From Nitrospirota bacterium (GTDB lineage Bacteria > Nitrospirota > Nitrospiria > SBBL01 > JAADHI01): DNA of 64,000 nucleotides. Position numbers and translations under genes: made by a program. A model generated the notes under the pieces. It saw only the letters and a list, made by a program, of their open reading frames with translations, made no database searches and was not told the DNA's origin. Below, piece after piece: positions 34,048 to 43,036 of this stretch (the stretch's first letter is position 1; each line of letters begins with the position of its first letter). Location of the stretch: assembly GCA_029261215.1 (NCBI GenBank), contig JAJDBT010000021.1, positions 1 through 64,000 on the forward strand, read 5' to 3'.

Positions 34048-35401
34048 TTGCCGCCGCAATCAATTCATTCACACGTTGATTTTCCGAAGAAAAAGGATCC
34101 ATACACAAGATCGTCTCTTCCCAATATCCATTGAGTTTCAGATAAGTCCAATCCACAGTATACGATCTGTTTTTGGCTTTTGCAAAACGGATAAAATCCC
34201 CACGGGTCTTGGCCCGTGTCGACTGAGGCGGCATTTCGATTGCCCGTTGAATATCCTCTTCGGTGGCAACGCATTCAATCAAGCCGCTTCGATTCAACAA
34301 ATAATAAAGTCCACGATCCTGATTGATGTCATGATACTGTAAATCCATCATGGCCACACGAGAATCATCCAGACCACAGCCTTTTTTATCCATATACGAC
34401 TCAATCAAGGATTTTTTGGCGATCCAGTCGATCTCGCGATCCAGACGGGCTGGATCTTCCGACAACTCATCCAATACAAATTCCCAACGATCAACAATAT
34501 CACGGCTGACCGGATCATCCTCAACAAAAGAAAGATATTCTTTGGCCTTTTCAAGGTAGACCCGCTGGATTTCAATCGCAGAGAGCTCTTTCCCTTTTTC
34601 TAGTCGAACCCGCTTTTTCAGGGTCGTATCCCGGGAAATTTCACGCATCGCTTTCACAGGATCATCCAACTCCAGTCCATCGATAAAAAATTTGTCTTCA
34701 ATCATCGCCAGGATAATCGCCGTCGTGCCGACTTTCAAATAGGTCGCATATTCCGACATATTTGAATCCCCGACAATAATATGGAGACGGCGGTATTTTT
34801 CGGCATCCGCATGCGGCTCATCCCGCGTGTTAATAATACTTCGGGAAGATGTGGTTGAAGAGGAGGTTTTTTCATGAATATGCTGGGAGCGTTGAGAAAT
34901 AAAATAATGACTCTTTCCCCCGATTTTGAGAACCTTGCCCGCACCCGTATAAATCTGCCGGGAGACAAAAAAGGGGATCAATTGTTCAGTGACTTTCCAG
35001 AAATCGATATCGCGCCGCATGAGATAATTTTCGTGGCAGCCATAGGTGTTCCCCATCGAATCAGTATTGTTTTTATAAATGTAGATGTCGCCTGAGAGGC
35101 CTTCCTCCTGAAGTCTTTTCTGCGCAATCGGCAGGCATCGCTCCAAAAGACGTTCACCCGCCTTGTCATGCACAACGGCATCAAAAACCTGATCACATTC
35201 GGGCGTCGCATATTCAGGATGGCAACCCGTATCCTGGTAGAAACGGGCCCCATTGGTGAGAAAGGCATTTGAAGGCCAGCTGTTGGGAATCAGACCTTCA
35301 AAAACATAACCGAGGATTTTTTCCATAGGAAGATATACCTTCCCATGCGGTGTAAAAATGAGTCCGTATTCCGTTTCGAGACCAAAGATTCTGTTTTTCA
35401 T
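34034..35401 (-). CDS. pafA: Pup-protein ligase
   Basis: The 455-residue enzyme shares the glutamine-synthetase-like fold of PafA/Dop: 'RIFGLETEYGLIF' with the Asp/Glu metal site, 'HPEYATPECDQ', 'YKNNTDSMGNTYGCHENYL', 'RSIINTRDEPHADAEKYRRL', 'IVGDSNMSEYATYLKVGTTA' and 'MMDLQYHDINQ'. It lacks the long Dop loop after the first strand, which separates it from the paralogue at 37127. It ligates the C-terminal Glu of Pup to substrate lysines using ATP. It follows prcA by 30 bases in the operon. Confidence 0.95.
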   Translation of the reverse strand: MKNRIFGLETEYGLIFTPHGKVYLPMEKILGYVFEGLIPNSWPSNAFLTNGARFYQDTGCHPEYATPECDQVFDAVVHDKAGERLLERCLPIAQKRLQEEGLSGDIYIYKNNTDSMGNTYGCHENYLMRRDIDFWKVTEQLIPFFVSRQIYTGAGKVLKIGGKSHYFISQRSQHIHEKTSSSTTSSRSIINTRDEPHADAEKYRRLHIIVGDSNMSEYATYLKVGTTAIILAMIEDKFFIDGLELDDPVKAMREISRDTTLKKRVRLEKGKELSAIEIQRVYLEKAKEYLSFVEDDPVSRDIVDRWEFVLDELSEDPARLDREIDWIAKKSLIESYMDKKGCGLDDSRVAMMDLQYHDINQDRGLYYLLNRSGLIECVATEEDIQRAIEMPPQSTRAKTRGDFIRFAKAKNRSYTVDWTYLKLNGYWEETILCMDPFSSENQRVNELIAAANVQQ

Positions 35402-35431
35402 CGGTCACCCCTTCTCGTCTCGATCAGGAAA

Positions 35432-36109
35432 TTATGCTTTTGTATACGTCGCAAGCTCGCGAGGGCTGAGTCTTCTAAACTGCCGTCCTTCCTGGCTTCG
35501 ATCTAAAACCGCAACTTCAAATGTCTGCGGATCTGTTTTTTGCTCACTGCCCGTATCCAGGGCTTCGCGACAAATCTTGATCGCCCCTTTTAAAGTCGTG
35601 AGTGCGTAATGCGATCTTAAGGCTTCGGTCAATTCTTCCGATTTTCCGCCGACCACGCTGAAGGATTTTTCATCATGAATACTGCCGTCAAATTGGATAC
35701 GATAGATGGCATTTTCTTCGGTGCTGGCACCAACTTCGACAACGAGAATTTCGATCTCCAGGGGTTTCATTTCCTGACTAAACACAGTACCAATCGTCTG
35801 AGAATAGGCATTCGCGAGCGAGCGAGACGTGACATCCTCCCGGCTATAAACATAGCCGGTCATGTCTGCGTGGCGGATACCGGCTTTGCGAAGATTTTCA
35901 AATTCACTGTATTTTCCTGCCCCGGCAAAAGCGATTTTGTCATAAATTTCAGAGATCTTGTTTAAGGAACTCGGGTTGTCTGCAAAAAGAAGAATGCCTG
36001 ATTTGTATTCCATCGCAATTGTCGAGCGACCTCGGGAAATCCCCTTTCGGGCATACTCCGCCTTGTCCTGCATCATTTGTTCGGGTGAGACGTAAAAAGG
36101 CATACCCAT
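35432..36109 (-). CDS. prcA: Proteasome alpha subunit
   Basis: The 225-residue protein has the alpha-subunit N-terminus 'PFYVSPEQMMQDKAEYARKG', 'IAMEYKSGILLFADN', 'IYDKIAFAGAGKYSEFENLR' and 'SQEMKPLEIEILVVEVG'. It has no N-terminal Thr, as expected for the non-catalytic gate-forming ring. It starts six bases after prcB. The tail 'SPRELATYTKA' is a plausible docking region for the ATPase ring. Confidence 0.94.
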   Translation of the reverse strand: MGMPFYVSPEQMMQDKAEYARKGISRGRSTIAMEYKSGILLFADNPSSLNKISEIYDKIAFAGAGKYSEFENLRKAGIRHADMTGYVYSREDVTSRSLANAYSQTIGTVFSQEMKPLEIEILVVEVGASTEENAIYRIQFDGSIHDEKSFSVVGGKSEELTEALRSHYALTTLKGAIKICREALDTGSEQKTDPQTFEVAVLDRSQEGRQFRRLSPRELATYTKA

Positions 36110-36114
36110 AAGGT

Positions 36115-36918
36115 TTATCTTCCTCCTAATTGAGAAATCATCTCTTCATAGACTGCCCTCACTGCATCGTCAGGCACATCTCTAACCCCTTTTTCATCAA
36201 TGACTTTGACATTTGGAAAAATACCACGAAGCATGTCCGGCCCACCCGTCGCGACGTCAGCCTCAGCTGCGTCATAGATTGCTTCTAAAGCAACACGTGT
36301 CGCCTCTTCACTGGACATATCGGGTTTAAATAGTCGCTTTATTGTCCCTTTGGCGTCTCGCCCCCCTGATCCGGTGGCATAATATGCACGTTCTTCGTAT
36401 CGACCGCCGGCAATATCATATTTAAAAATTCGGCCCGTTTTTCGCTTCAGGTCATAGCCTGCATAAATTGGAACGACCACCAAGCCTTGCATGGCCATCG
36501 GTAAATTGGCCTTGATCATTTGCGCCAGTTTATTCGCTTTCCCCTCCATAGAGAGCAGAATTCCCTCCAGTTTTTCATAGTGTTCCAATTCCACCTGAAA
36601 AAGACGGGTCAATTCGATACAAGGCCCTGCAGCGCCAGAAATGGCGATGGCCGACGTTTCGTCGGTTTTATAAACCTTTTCGATACGGCGCTCTGAAATC
36701 GTATAGCCCTCAGTCGCTCGTCGATCTCCGCAGATGACCACACCGTCCCGATACCGTAAGGCGAGAATGGTCGTGCCGTGAGGAACAGAATCCAGTAAGG
36801 ACTGATTTTCGGCTGATGCCCCTCCCATACTCAGACGGCTTAACAAGAAATCAGGATGTTGGGAGGTCAATAAGTCATGGAAACTGGAGCCGGGATCATT
36901 CAACTGCAATGGGGCCAC
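36115..36918 (-). CDS. prcB: Proteasome beta subunit (catalytic)
   Basis: The 267-residue precursor has a propeptide of 48 residues ending in His-Gly before 'TTILALRYRDGVVICGDRRA'; Thr49 would become the nucleophile after self-cleavage. Conserved blocks 'KVYKTDETSAIAISGAAGPC' and 'YYATGSGGRDAKGTIKRL' follow. The GTG start shares a base with the pup stop codon (TAGTG) and has GGGAGGAG upstream, so pup and prcB are translationally coupled. Family length and propeptide are like those of actinobacterial PrcB. Confidence 0.95.
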   Translation of the reverse strand: MAPLQLNDPGSSFHDLLTSQHPDFLLSRLSMGGASAENQSLLDSVPHGTTILALRYRDGVVICGDRRATEGYTISERRIEKVYKTDETSAIAISGAAGPCIELTRLFQVELEHYEKLEGILLSMEGKANKLAQMIKANLPMAMQGLVVVPIYAGYDLKRKTGRIFKYDIAGGRYEERAYYATGSGGRDAKGTIKRLFKPDMSSEEATRVALEAIYDAAEADVATGGPDMLRGIFPNVKVIDEKGVRDVPDDAVRAVYEEMISQLGGR

Positions 36919-37115
36919 TACTCTCCTCCCTTCTGCACATAATTCTTAACAAATTCTTCTGCATTTTCTTCAAGAACATCATCGATTTCGTCCATCACCT
37001 TATCCAGATCTTCTTTTATTTTCTTACCCTTTTCAACAACTTCAGGATTGGCCTCGACAGAGGCCTCTTCTTTACTTTCTTGTTTTTCTTCTGTTTTTTT
37101 ATCTTGTTTCTTCAT
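36918..37115 (-). CDS. pup: Prokaryotic ubiquitin-like protein Pup (GGE type)
   Basis: This 65-residue, highly charged, disordered protein is rich in Lys and Glu and has the helical Mpa-binding segment 'KIKEDLDKVMDEIDDVLEEN' followed by 'AEEFVKNYVQKGGE'. It ends in Gly-Gly-Glu, so the C-terminal residue is already the Glu that PafA uses; the mycobacterial form ends in Gln and needs deamidation by Dop. Its position between dop and prcB is the classic one. It is the tag for proteasomal degradation. Confidence 0.95.
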   Translation of the reverse strand: MKKQDKKTEEKQESKEEASVEANPEVVEKGKKIKEDLDKVMDEIDDVLEENAEEFVKNYVQKGGE

Positions 37116-37126
37116 GCCAAGTTACC

Positions 37127-38602
37127 TCATGACGCAATTAAATGAACCAATGCTTCTGCAGAACTCGCTTCTTCTAACAATGCTCCCACTAAAACTTCTG
37201 TCCCTTTCCACGGGTCCATCAACGGTACTTTTTTAATCGTATCACCACCCACATCAAATAAAACAGAGGTCCAGCTTGCAGCGTAAATTTCCTTTGCAAA
37301 TTTTTTAAGACAGGTCCCTCTAAAATAAGCACGCGTGTCAGAGGGTGGATCTTCCTGGGCTTTCCGCAACAATTCAGGGGAAACCAGTTTTTCGACAAAG
37401 CCGCCGCGTTCCAATGAAAAAAAGAGCCCTTTTTTCCGATCGATATTATGATACTGCAAATCCATCAATGCAATACGCGAATCCTCCCAATCACAGCCTT
37501 TTCTTTCAATAAAAGAGTCAATCAGCGTCTTTTTAATCACCCAATCCACCTCGCGAGACAACTGCATCGGGTCTTCTTCCAACTTGTCGAGCACATCCCG
37601 CCACCGCTTTAAAATATCAATCGTGACCGGGTCTTCGTCTTTTTCAAAATGAGTTTCGGCGACAGCTAAATACGCCCGTTGAATTTCGATCGCTGTCGCC
37701 TTCCTCCCCTTTAGGAGTGGGATTGTTTTTTTCAAGGTCAAGTCGCGGGAAACCGCTTTGATACTTTTGACCGGATCTTCAAGAGCCACACCCTTGACTT
37801 CACAACCCGCTTCAAGCATGGCCAAAACCAGGGATAACGTCCCCACTTTTAAAAAAGTGGACACCTCGGACATATTCGTATCCCCGACAATCACATGAAG
37901 CCGCCGATACAGGTCACGATCCGCATGCGGTTCATCTCGTGTATTAATGATCGGACGTTTGACCATCGTATTTAAATCCACAAGGGTCTCAAAAAAGTCG
38001 GAACGCTGAGAAATCTGATACGCGGCCGGATCCGTTTTATTTTCGTAACCAACCTTACCCGAACCCGCATAAATCTGTCGTGTGACCAGGAATGGGGTTA
38101 ATTGACTGACAATCTTTTCAAAAGAGAGCTTGCGAGATACAAGGAAATTCTCGTGATATCCGTAACTGTTCCCTTTGCCGTCCGAATTATTTTTATAGAC
38201 CGACAGCGCCACAGTTCCCCCTTTAAGGGAGCGGGTCATTTCAAGCGCATCCTCAATCATGCGCTCTCCCGCTTTTTCGTACACAAGGAGATCCAGGGCA
38301 TTCACACACTCCGGCGTTGAATATTCGGGATGTGCGCCATCGACGTAAAGACGTCCACCATTGGGTAACAACTTGTTTAAAAGACGGTTGTAGTCCGGGC
38401 CGGGTCGTTCCCGCTCTCCATCCGCTTCATACCCCCGTGCATCTAGCAAGGGATTTTCATTTTCATAATTCCAAAGAATAGAGGTCGAAGGCAAGGAAGG
38501 GTAACTGTTGACGAGAAAAATAGAATTTGAAACGGGATCGGAGGACGCAGGATTTTTTGCAGCAATTCCAAATTCCGTCTCTGTTCCGAGGATCTTTTTC
38601 AT
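37127..38602 (-). CDS. dop: Pup depupylase/deamidase
   Basis: The 491-residue paralogue of PafA carries 'ILGTETEFGIAA' and a long insertion with 'WNYENENPLLDARGYEADG', the Dop loop, before 'HPEYSTPECVNALDL'. It further shows 'YKNNSDGKGNSYGYHENFL', 'RPIINTRDEPHADRDLYRRL' and 'MDLQYHNIDRKKGLFF'. It removes Pup from substrates; deamidation of Pup should not be needed here because Pup ends in Glu. It lies 11 bases before pup in transcription order. Confidence 0.94.
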   Translation of the reverse strand: MKKILGTETEFGIAAKNPASSDPVSNSIFLVNSYPSLPSTSILWNYENENPLLDARGYEADGERERPGPDYNRLLNKLLPNGGRLYVDGAHPEYSTPECVNALDLLVYEKAGERMIEDALEMTRSLKGGTVALSVYKNNSDGKGNSYGYHENFLVSRKLSFEKIVSQLTPFLVTRQIYAGSGKVGYENKTDPAAYQISQRSDFFETLVDLNTMVKRPIINTRDEPHADRDLYRRLHVIVGDTNMSEVSTFLKVGTLSLVLAMLEAGCEVKGVALEDPVKSIKAVSRDLTLKKTIPLLKGRKATAIEIQRAYLAVAETHFEKDEDPVTIDILKRWRDVLDKLEEDPMQLSREVDWVIKKTLIDSFIERKGCDWEDSRIALMDLQYHNIDRKKGLFFSLERGGFVEKLVSPELLRKAQEDPPSDTRAYFRGTCLKKFAKEIYAASWTSVLFDVGGDTIKKVPLMDPWKGTEVLVGALLEEASSAEALVHLIAS

Positions 38603-38646
38603 TGCGGTGAGGCCTCCCCTCCTAGTGCATGTGGAATTTCGCGCTT

Positions 38647-40413
38647 TTACAAATAATGACCCGTCGCGACAGTCTCTACTTCGTGAGAGTCTGCGGCCAT
38701 GCCTGCCATTGTCCGGATATGGACAATTTTTTCGGTGTTGCGCCCCGCGATTTTTGCCCAGTCATCCGGGTTGGTTGTATTGGGCAGATCTTCATTTTCC
38801 TTAAATTCATCTTGAATCGCGGAGATGAGATCCTCGCTTTTCAATCCCTTCACCCCGGTTTCCAAAAAACGCTTAATCGCATATTTTTTGGCACGCGAGA
38901 CAATGCCTTCGATCATCGCACCACTTGAGAAATCTTTAAAATAAAAGGTCTCTTTTTCGCCATTGGCATAGGTCACTTCGAGAAACTGTTTATCTTCCGC
39001 AACCGAATACATTTCCTCGACAGCCGAATGAATCAGCTTTTCAACAATAGAGTCCTCTTTTTTATTCACCCCTTTGATCTCCTCCGGGTGAAAAGGTAAA
39101 TCTGCGGTCAAATATTTACGGAATATCGATGTCGCCGCCTCTTTATCCGGTCGCTCGATTTTAATCTTGATATCAAGGCGTCCGGCCCTCAAAATGGCCG
39201 GGTCCAGCAAATCCTGCCGGTTCGTCGCGCCAATTACGATGACATTACGAAGCCGTTCCACCCCGTCAATTTCTGCCAGAAACTGAGGGACAATGGTCGC
39301 CTCCATATCAGAAGAAACCCCCGTTCCGCGGGTTCTAAAAAGGGCATCCATCTCATCAAAAAACACGATGACCGGATGGCCAGAGTCTGCACGCTCTTTG
39401 GCTTTTTTGAAGACTTCACGAATCTGGCGTTCACTTTCTCCAACATATTTATTCAGTAACTCCGGACCTTTAACATGGAGAAAATAAGAACGCAGATCTT
39501 TACCCGAACGGTTCTTTCCCAGTTTTTCAGAAATAGACGCCGCGACGGCTTTGGCGATTAAAGTTTTTCCGCAGCCCGGAGGGCCATACAGCAGCACCCC
39601 TTTCGGCGGCAATAATTTATGCTCTAAAAAAAGTTCTGCATGGAGGAAAGGGAGTTCAACCGCATCCCGAACCTGCTCAATCTGAGCTTCCAAACCTCCA
39701 ATGTCTTCATATGAAACATCTGGAATTTCTTCTAAAACGACCTCTTCCACTTCAGATTTCGGCAGCTTTTCAAAAACAAAACTGGAATGACCATCCAGTA
39801 AAAGGTGATCTCCCACAGAAATATGCACACCTCTAAGCGGCTCCGCCAGTTCAACCACCAGCTCTTCTTCTCCGCGCAAGGTTACAACAACTCGGTAATC
39901 CTCCAAAAGATCCTTGACGCGAACCACTTCCCCCCTGGGCTCAAATCCGCAGGCCTCTATTGCGTTTAAGGCTTCATTTAAGACCAATTCCTGGCCAATT
40001 TTTAGTGAAGTTGCAGAAATATCCGGATGCAGGTTCACCTTCATTTTGCGACCTGAAACATAGATATTGACAGTCCCATCCTCATTTAAGCCCGAAAAAA
40101 CCGCGTAAGTCGCAGGCGGAGTCGTCAATTTTTCTACTTCCTCTTTTAGGGCTTCAATACGATTTTTTGCCTCCATAAGGGTCGCAGTCAGCTTTTCGTT
40201 TTGCTTGAACGCTTGATCCAACTGAAGACTTGAACGGCGGGAAACCTCTAACTCTCTCTCCAGGGCGGCCACTTTAAAAACTAATCTTTCGCGTTCTTCC
40301 TCATGATTCATGTCTTTAGCTTCCAAATCCTCTCCGCTAAATTGTTCTGAGAGTTTCTTCATGGTTTTTCGAAAAGGGTTCGATGTCTCTTGATTTTTCC
40401 TTGCATCTGCCAT
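38647..40413 (-). CDS. mpa: Proteasome-associated AAA ATPase (ARC/Mpa)
   Basis: ATG 40413 has GGAGGT upstream and the predicted promoter lies between it and the longer ORF start. The 588-residue protein has an N-terminal coiled coil (about 38-98) that binds Pup, an OB-type double barrel (about 103-235), and an AAA domain with 'LLYGPPGCGKTLIAKAVAAS' (Walker A), 'PVIVFFDEMDALF' (Walker B), 'VIVIGATNRQDLLDPAILR' and an arginine finger. It ends in 'TGHYL', matching the penultimate-Tyr proteasome-docking tail (GQYL) of Mpa. It unfolds pupylated proteins and feeds PrcAB. First gene of the operon. Confidence 0.95.
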   Translation of the reverse strand: MADARKNQETSNPFRKTMKKLSEQFSGEDLEAKDMNHEEERERLVFKVAALERELEVSRRSSLQLDQAFKQNEKLTATLMEAKNRIEALKEEVEKLTTPPATYAVFSGLNEDGTVNIYVSGRKMKVNLHPDISATSLKIGQELVLNEALNAIEACGFEPRGEVVRVKDLLEDYRVVVTLRGEEELVVELAEPLRGVHISVGDHLLLDGHSSFVFEKLPKSEVEEVVLEEIPDVSYEDIGGLEAQIEQVRDAVELPFLHAELFLEHKLLPPKGVLLYGPPGCGKTLIAKAVAASISEKLGKNRSGKDLRSYFLHVKGPELLNKYVGESERQIREVFKKAKERADSGHPVIVFFDEMDALFRTRGTGVSSDMEATIVPQFLAEIDGVERLRNVIVIGATNRQDLLDPAILRAGRLDIKIKIERPDKEAATSIFRKYLTADLPFHPEEIKGVNKKEDSIVEKLIHSAVEEMYSVAEDKQFLEVTYANGEKETFYFKDFSSGAMIEGIVSRAKKYAIKRFLETGVKGLKSEDLISAIQDEFKENEDLPNTTNPDDWAKIAGRNTEKIVHIRTMAGMAADSHEVETVATGHYL

Positions 40414-40465
40414 GACCAAACCTCCACCGTTTGTAGGAAGACCAACCAATGTGACTTTGTAATTT

Positions 40466-40494
40466 AGTCTATCACCCTTCCAAAAGGGGGTCAA
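40466..40494 (-). promoter_or_regulatory. Sigma-70 promoter of the proteasome operon
   Basis: On the minus strand TTGACC (5 of 6) and TAGACT (4 of 6) are separated by 17 bases, about 50 bases before the mpa ATG. No other promoter-like pair is obvious in the operon. Confidence 0.6.
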
Positions 40495-40591
40495 CTCAGC
40501 GCTAATCGCATCTACAATGTGAATTAATTTTCATGCAACTCACACGATATAAAATAGCATGGCAGCGGTCTTCTACCCAAATGACTCACAT

Positions 40592-40613
40592 AAAAAAGGC
40601 CCAAGCTGCCTTT
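40592..40613 (-). terminator. Rho-independent terminator after the zinc-ribbon gene
   Basis: Read on the minus strand, AAGGC and GCCTT form a short stem followed by a T-run. It lies about 15 bases beyond the stop of the gene at 40628 and isolates it from the proteasome promoter. Confidence 0.6.
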
Positions 40614-40627
40614 AAATGGCTCTATTT

Positions 40628-41140
40628 TTAAAAGAATGCGGTTTCTTCAGTTTCAGGCAAGGGCGTGATGGATTGATTTTCAACCTGGGATAACAGCATA
40701 AGAACAGCTGCGAACAAACAAAAAAGCAGAACAAGCAGAACAGGATTGTCTTTTAAAAAATGTCGTTGTAAGCCGCCGCAACTGGGGCATTTGTTCCCCT
40801 CCTCCAGATCATATGCGTGTTGACACCAACGGCAAGACGATCCAGGTTTGGATGGATTTTTCTGAAAGCTTCCGTTTTCAGAAATGGCTACCTGACAATG
40901 TTTGCAAACGACGGCATCGGACTTGATCATTTCTGCACATGCGGGGCATTTTTTGTAACCCATCCCGGCCAATTGCTGATTTTCATAGGCTTTATCTCCA
41001 ATCACCGCAATATGAATGATCGCGAAGAAAAAGAAAAAAAACCCATAGATCGCCCAAGGGAAGAAAGATCGATTTTTTTGCTCAGCAATCACCCCGACAA
41101 CAGCACCCAGCAAAATTCCGATTACGAGCGGTAATATCAT
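40628..41140 (-). CDS. Membrane protein with two zinc ribbons, unknown function
   Basis: The 170-residue protein has two N-terminal hydrophobic helices ('ILPLVIGILLGAVVGVIAE' and 'FFPWAIYGFFFFFFAIIHIA'), then two zinc ribbons: 'KKCPACAEMIKSDAVVCKHC' and 'SSCRWCQHAYDLEEGNKCPS'. A third hydrophobic helix 'PVLLVLLFCLFAAVLMLL' precedes a short acidic tail. Such combinations are common in small bacterial membrane proteins without known role. It is a single gene with its own terminator. Confidence 0.7.
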   Translation of the reverse strand: MILPLVIGILLGAVVGVIAEQKNRSFFPWAIYGFFFFFFAIIHIAVIGDKAYENQQLAGMGYKKCPACAEMIKSDAVVCKHCQVAISENGSFQKNPSKPGSSCRWCQHAYDLEEGNKCPSCGGLQRHFLKDNPVLLVLLFCLFAAVLMLLSQVENQSITPLPETEETAFF

Positions 41141-41171
41141 CTTCTAACTTTCTCCCTGCACCTTAAAATAT

Positions 41172-41645
41172 TCAATAAACGCCTCTGCCTCGAATCGCCC
41201 GTTGCATTTCCCGGTCGGCTGATTTTTTGGCATCTGTTTCGCGTTTGTCATATAAATTCTTCCCTTTGGCAAGACCCAACTCCACTTTCGCCCAACCCCG
41301 CTTAAAATAGACTCTTAAAGGAACCAGGGTAAGGCCTTTTTCTCGCGTTTTCCCTGAATAACGCCAAATTTCTTTTTTACTCACCAAGAGTTTTCGACGC
41401 CGGGTCGGCTCATGATTGGCCAGATTCCCATGGGAGTAAGGACTAATGTGACAATTATAAAGATAAAGCTGCCCATCATCCACACGGGCAAAACTATCTT
41501 TCAGGTTAATCCGACCACTTCGAAGCGACTTGACCTCCGTCCCATAAAGAGACATGCCCGCTTCAAATTTCTCTAAAATGGAGTATTCATGAAATGCCTT
41601 CCGGTTTGATACTACCGGAATATCAGTTTCTTTTTTATCGGACAT
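41172..41645 (-). CDS. smpB: SsrA-binding protein
   Basis: The 157-residue protein has SmpB blocks: 'VSNRKAFHEYSILEKFEAGM', 'LYGTEVKSLRSGRINLKDSF', 'HISPYSHGNLANHEPTRRRK' and 'YFKRGWAKVELGLAKGKNLY'. It carries tmRNA to stalled ribosomes. The basic C-terminal tail ('EMQRAIRGRGVY') is present. No tmRNA gene is recognised beside it. It is divergent from the DciA-like gene. Confidence 0.95.
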   Translation of the reverse strand: MSDKKETDIPVVSNRKAFHEYSILEKFEAGMSLYGTEVKSLRSGRINLKDSFARVDDGQLYLYNCHISPYSHGNLANHEPTRRRKLLVSKKEIWRYSGKTREKGLTLVPLRVYFKRGWAKVELGLAKGKNLYDKRETDAKKSADREMQRAIRGRGVY

Positions 41646-41690
41646 ATACGCAACCTTATCTCATTGACTCTTAAAATAGGGTAATATAGC

Positions 41691-42170
41691 ATGCTTTACA
41701 CGATGAAAAAACCAACTGCAATTACACCCATTCTCAAATCCATGTCCCTCAAACTTGGCCTTGAAAAAGAGATGGGACTCTATCGGCTCCAGGAAGAGTG
41801 GGCCCAACTCGTCGGGGAAACAATTGCACAACACACGGCACCCGAAAAGATGCAATTTAAAACCCTCACGCTCTTGGTGGACAGCCCGGTCTGGATGCAC
41901 GAGCTGACTTTTTTAAAAACAGGCCTGATCGAAAAAATTAATAAACATCTAGGGGCCGAAACCGTTAAAACCCTTCACCTCAAAGTAAACGCATCTCTCC
42001 CACATCGAAAAATACAGACAAAAAAAATCAAACGCCGCTCATTCAAAATACTCGATGAAAAAGACAAAGCGGTCATCACCCAAGAACTTTCATCCGTTTC
42101 TGACGATCATTTGAAAAAATGGATACAAAAAGCGATGGAAAAACATTTGCGTTCGAAAAAACCAGACTAG
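41691..42170 (+). CDS. DUF721/DciA-like protein
   Basis: The 159-residue product begins 'PTAITPILKSMSLKLGLEKE' and has 'EWAQLVGETIAQHTAPEKMQ' and 'LTLLVDSPVWMHELTFLKTG', the pattern of DUF721 (DciA), the ancestral loader of DnaB helicase in bacteria lacking DnaC or DnaI. The C-terminal 60 residues are basic and divergent. AGGG lies nine bases before ATG 41691. Location 7 kb from dnaA agrees with a replication role, which remains inferred. Confidence 0.75.
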   Translation: MLYTMKKPTAITPILKSMSLKLGLEKEMGLYRLQEEWAQLVGETIAQHTAPEKMQFKTLTLLVDSPVWMHELTFLKTGLIEKINKHLGAETVKTLHLKVNASLPHRKIQTKKIKRRSFKILDEKDKAVITQELSSVSDDHLKKWIQKAMEKHLRSKKPD

Positions 42171-43036
42171 GATGTTTGATGGATTTTTTGGCTAAGGGTG
42201 GTTATTTTCTGTTTGATGAAAACAGGATCTGGATAGTCATCCATCAAACTGCGATAGAGTTCAAGCGCCTCCGTTTGTTGATTTTGAATTTCCAGACAAT
42301 TTGCTGCTCTAAATTTCGCATAGGGACTGTTCTCATCTTCCGGATAATTCGTGTACAAGGACTGATAAACAGAGAGCGCCTCTTCACAGGCACCAGTCAC
42401 AAAGTAAGTGCCCCCCTTTCGATAAAGCGCAGCGGGTGCCCAATGGCTTTTTGGCGCTTTTTCGACAAGCAAATCCCACTCTACCCGGGCTTGTGCCATT
42501 TCCCCCATCGCGTAATAAAGCTCTCCGATTTTATAACGACTTTCCAGAATCTGGTTTTCATCATGGCTTTTATACAAAATCTCTTCATATGCGGCAATCG
42601 CCTTTGTCGGCTGATTCAGCGCCTTCTCGTAAATCTCCGCGAGATATTGTTGGGCAGAAATATCATGCTCGGACACTCTGCGGTCTGATTCAAGCTGTAC
42701 GACTTTTTGCAACGCCGTCACCGCTGTTTCAGGATCATCCAGATAAAGAAATAAACCGACCCCTTTCCAATAGTAAGCCTCTGGAACAACACCGCTTGTC
42801 GGATAGGTATGGATCACATTTTCGTAATCCCGAATGGCCCCGATATAATCATCCTGCTGCCATTTCGCTTCCGCGACGGCCATCAGCCGATTTGACATCC
42901 ATTCCTCGCGTGACCAGGTTCCCCAAATGACCAACAAGACCACTGCGGCCGCAAGGGCGACCCAAGTCAAGACTTTCAAGCCCCGAGAAAGACGATGCCC
43001 TATTCGGAAAAAGTTTCCCGATTTATTCGGTATCAT
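42167..43036 (-). CDS. TPR-repeat protein with N-terminal membrane anchor (YbgF/BamD-like)
   Basis: ATG 43036 has AGAGGAG upstream and overlaps the end of gyrA by 14 bases; the ORF-track start lies inside gyrA. The 289-residue protein has one hydrophobic helix ('VLTWVALAAAVVLLVIWG') and then about six TPR units, such as 'AKWQQDDYIGAIRDYENVIH' and 'GACEEALSVYQSLYTNYPED'. The domain would face the periplasm. It resembles tetratricopeptide proteins of envelope assembly, but no specific family is recognised. It is probably translated from the gyrA transcript. It converges with the DciA-like gene, overlapping by four bases. Confidence 0.75.
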   Translation of the reverse strand: MIPNKSGNFFRIGHRLSRGLKVLTWVALAAAVVLLVIWGTWSREEWMSNRLMAVAEAKWQQDDYIGAIRDYENVIHTYPTSGVVPEAYYWKGVGLFLYLDDPETAVTALQKVVQLESDRRVSEHDISAQQYLAEIYEKALNQPTKAIAAYEEILYKSHDENQILESRYKIGELYYAMGEMAQARVEWDLLVEKAPKSHWAPAALYRKGGTYFVTGACEEALSVYQSLYTNYPEDENSPYAKFRAANCLEIQNQQTEALELYRSLMDDYPDPVFIKQKITTLSQKIHQTS

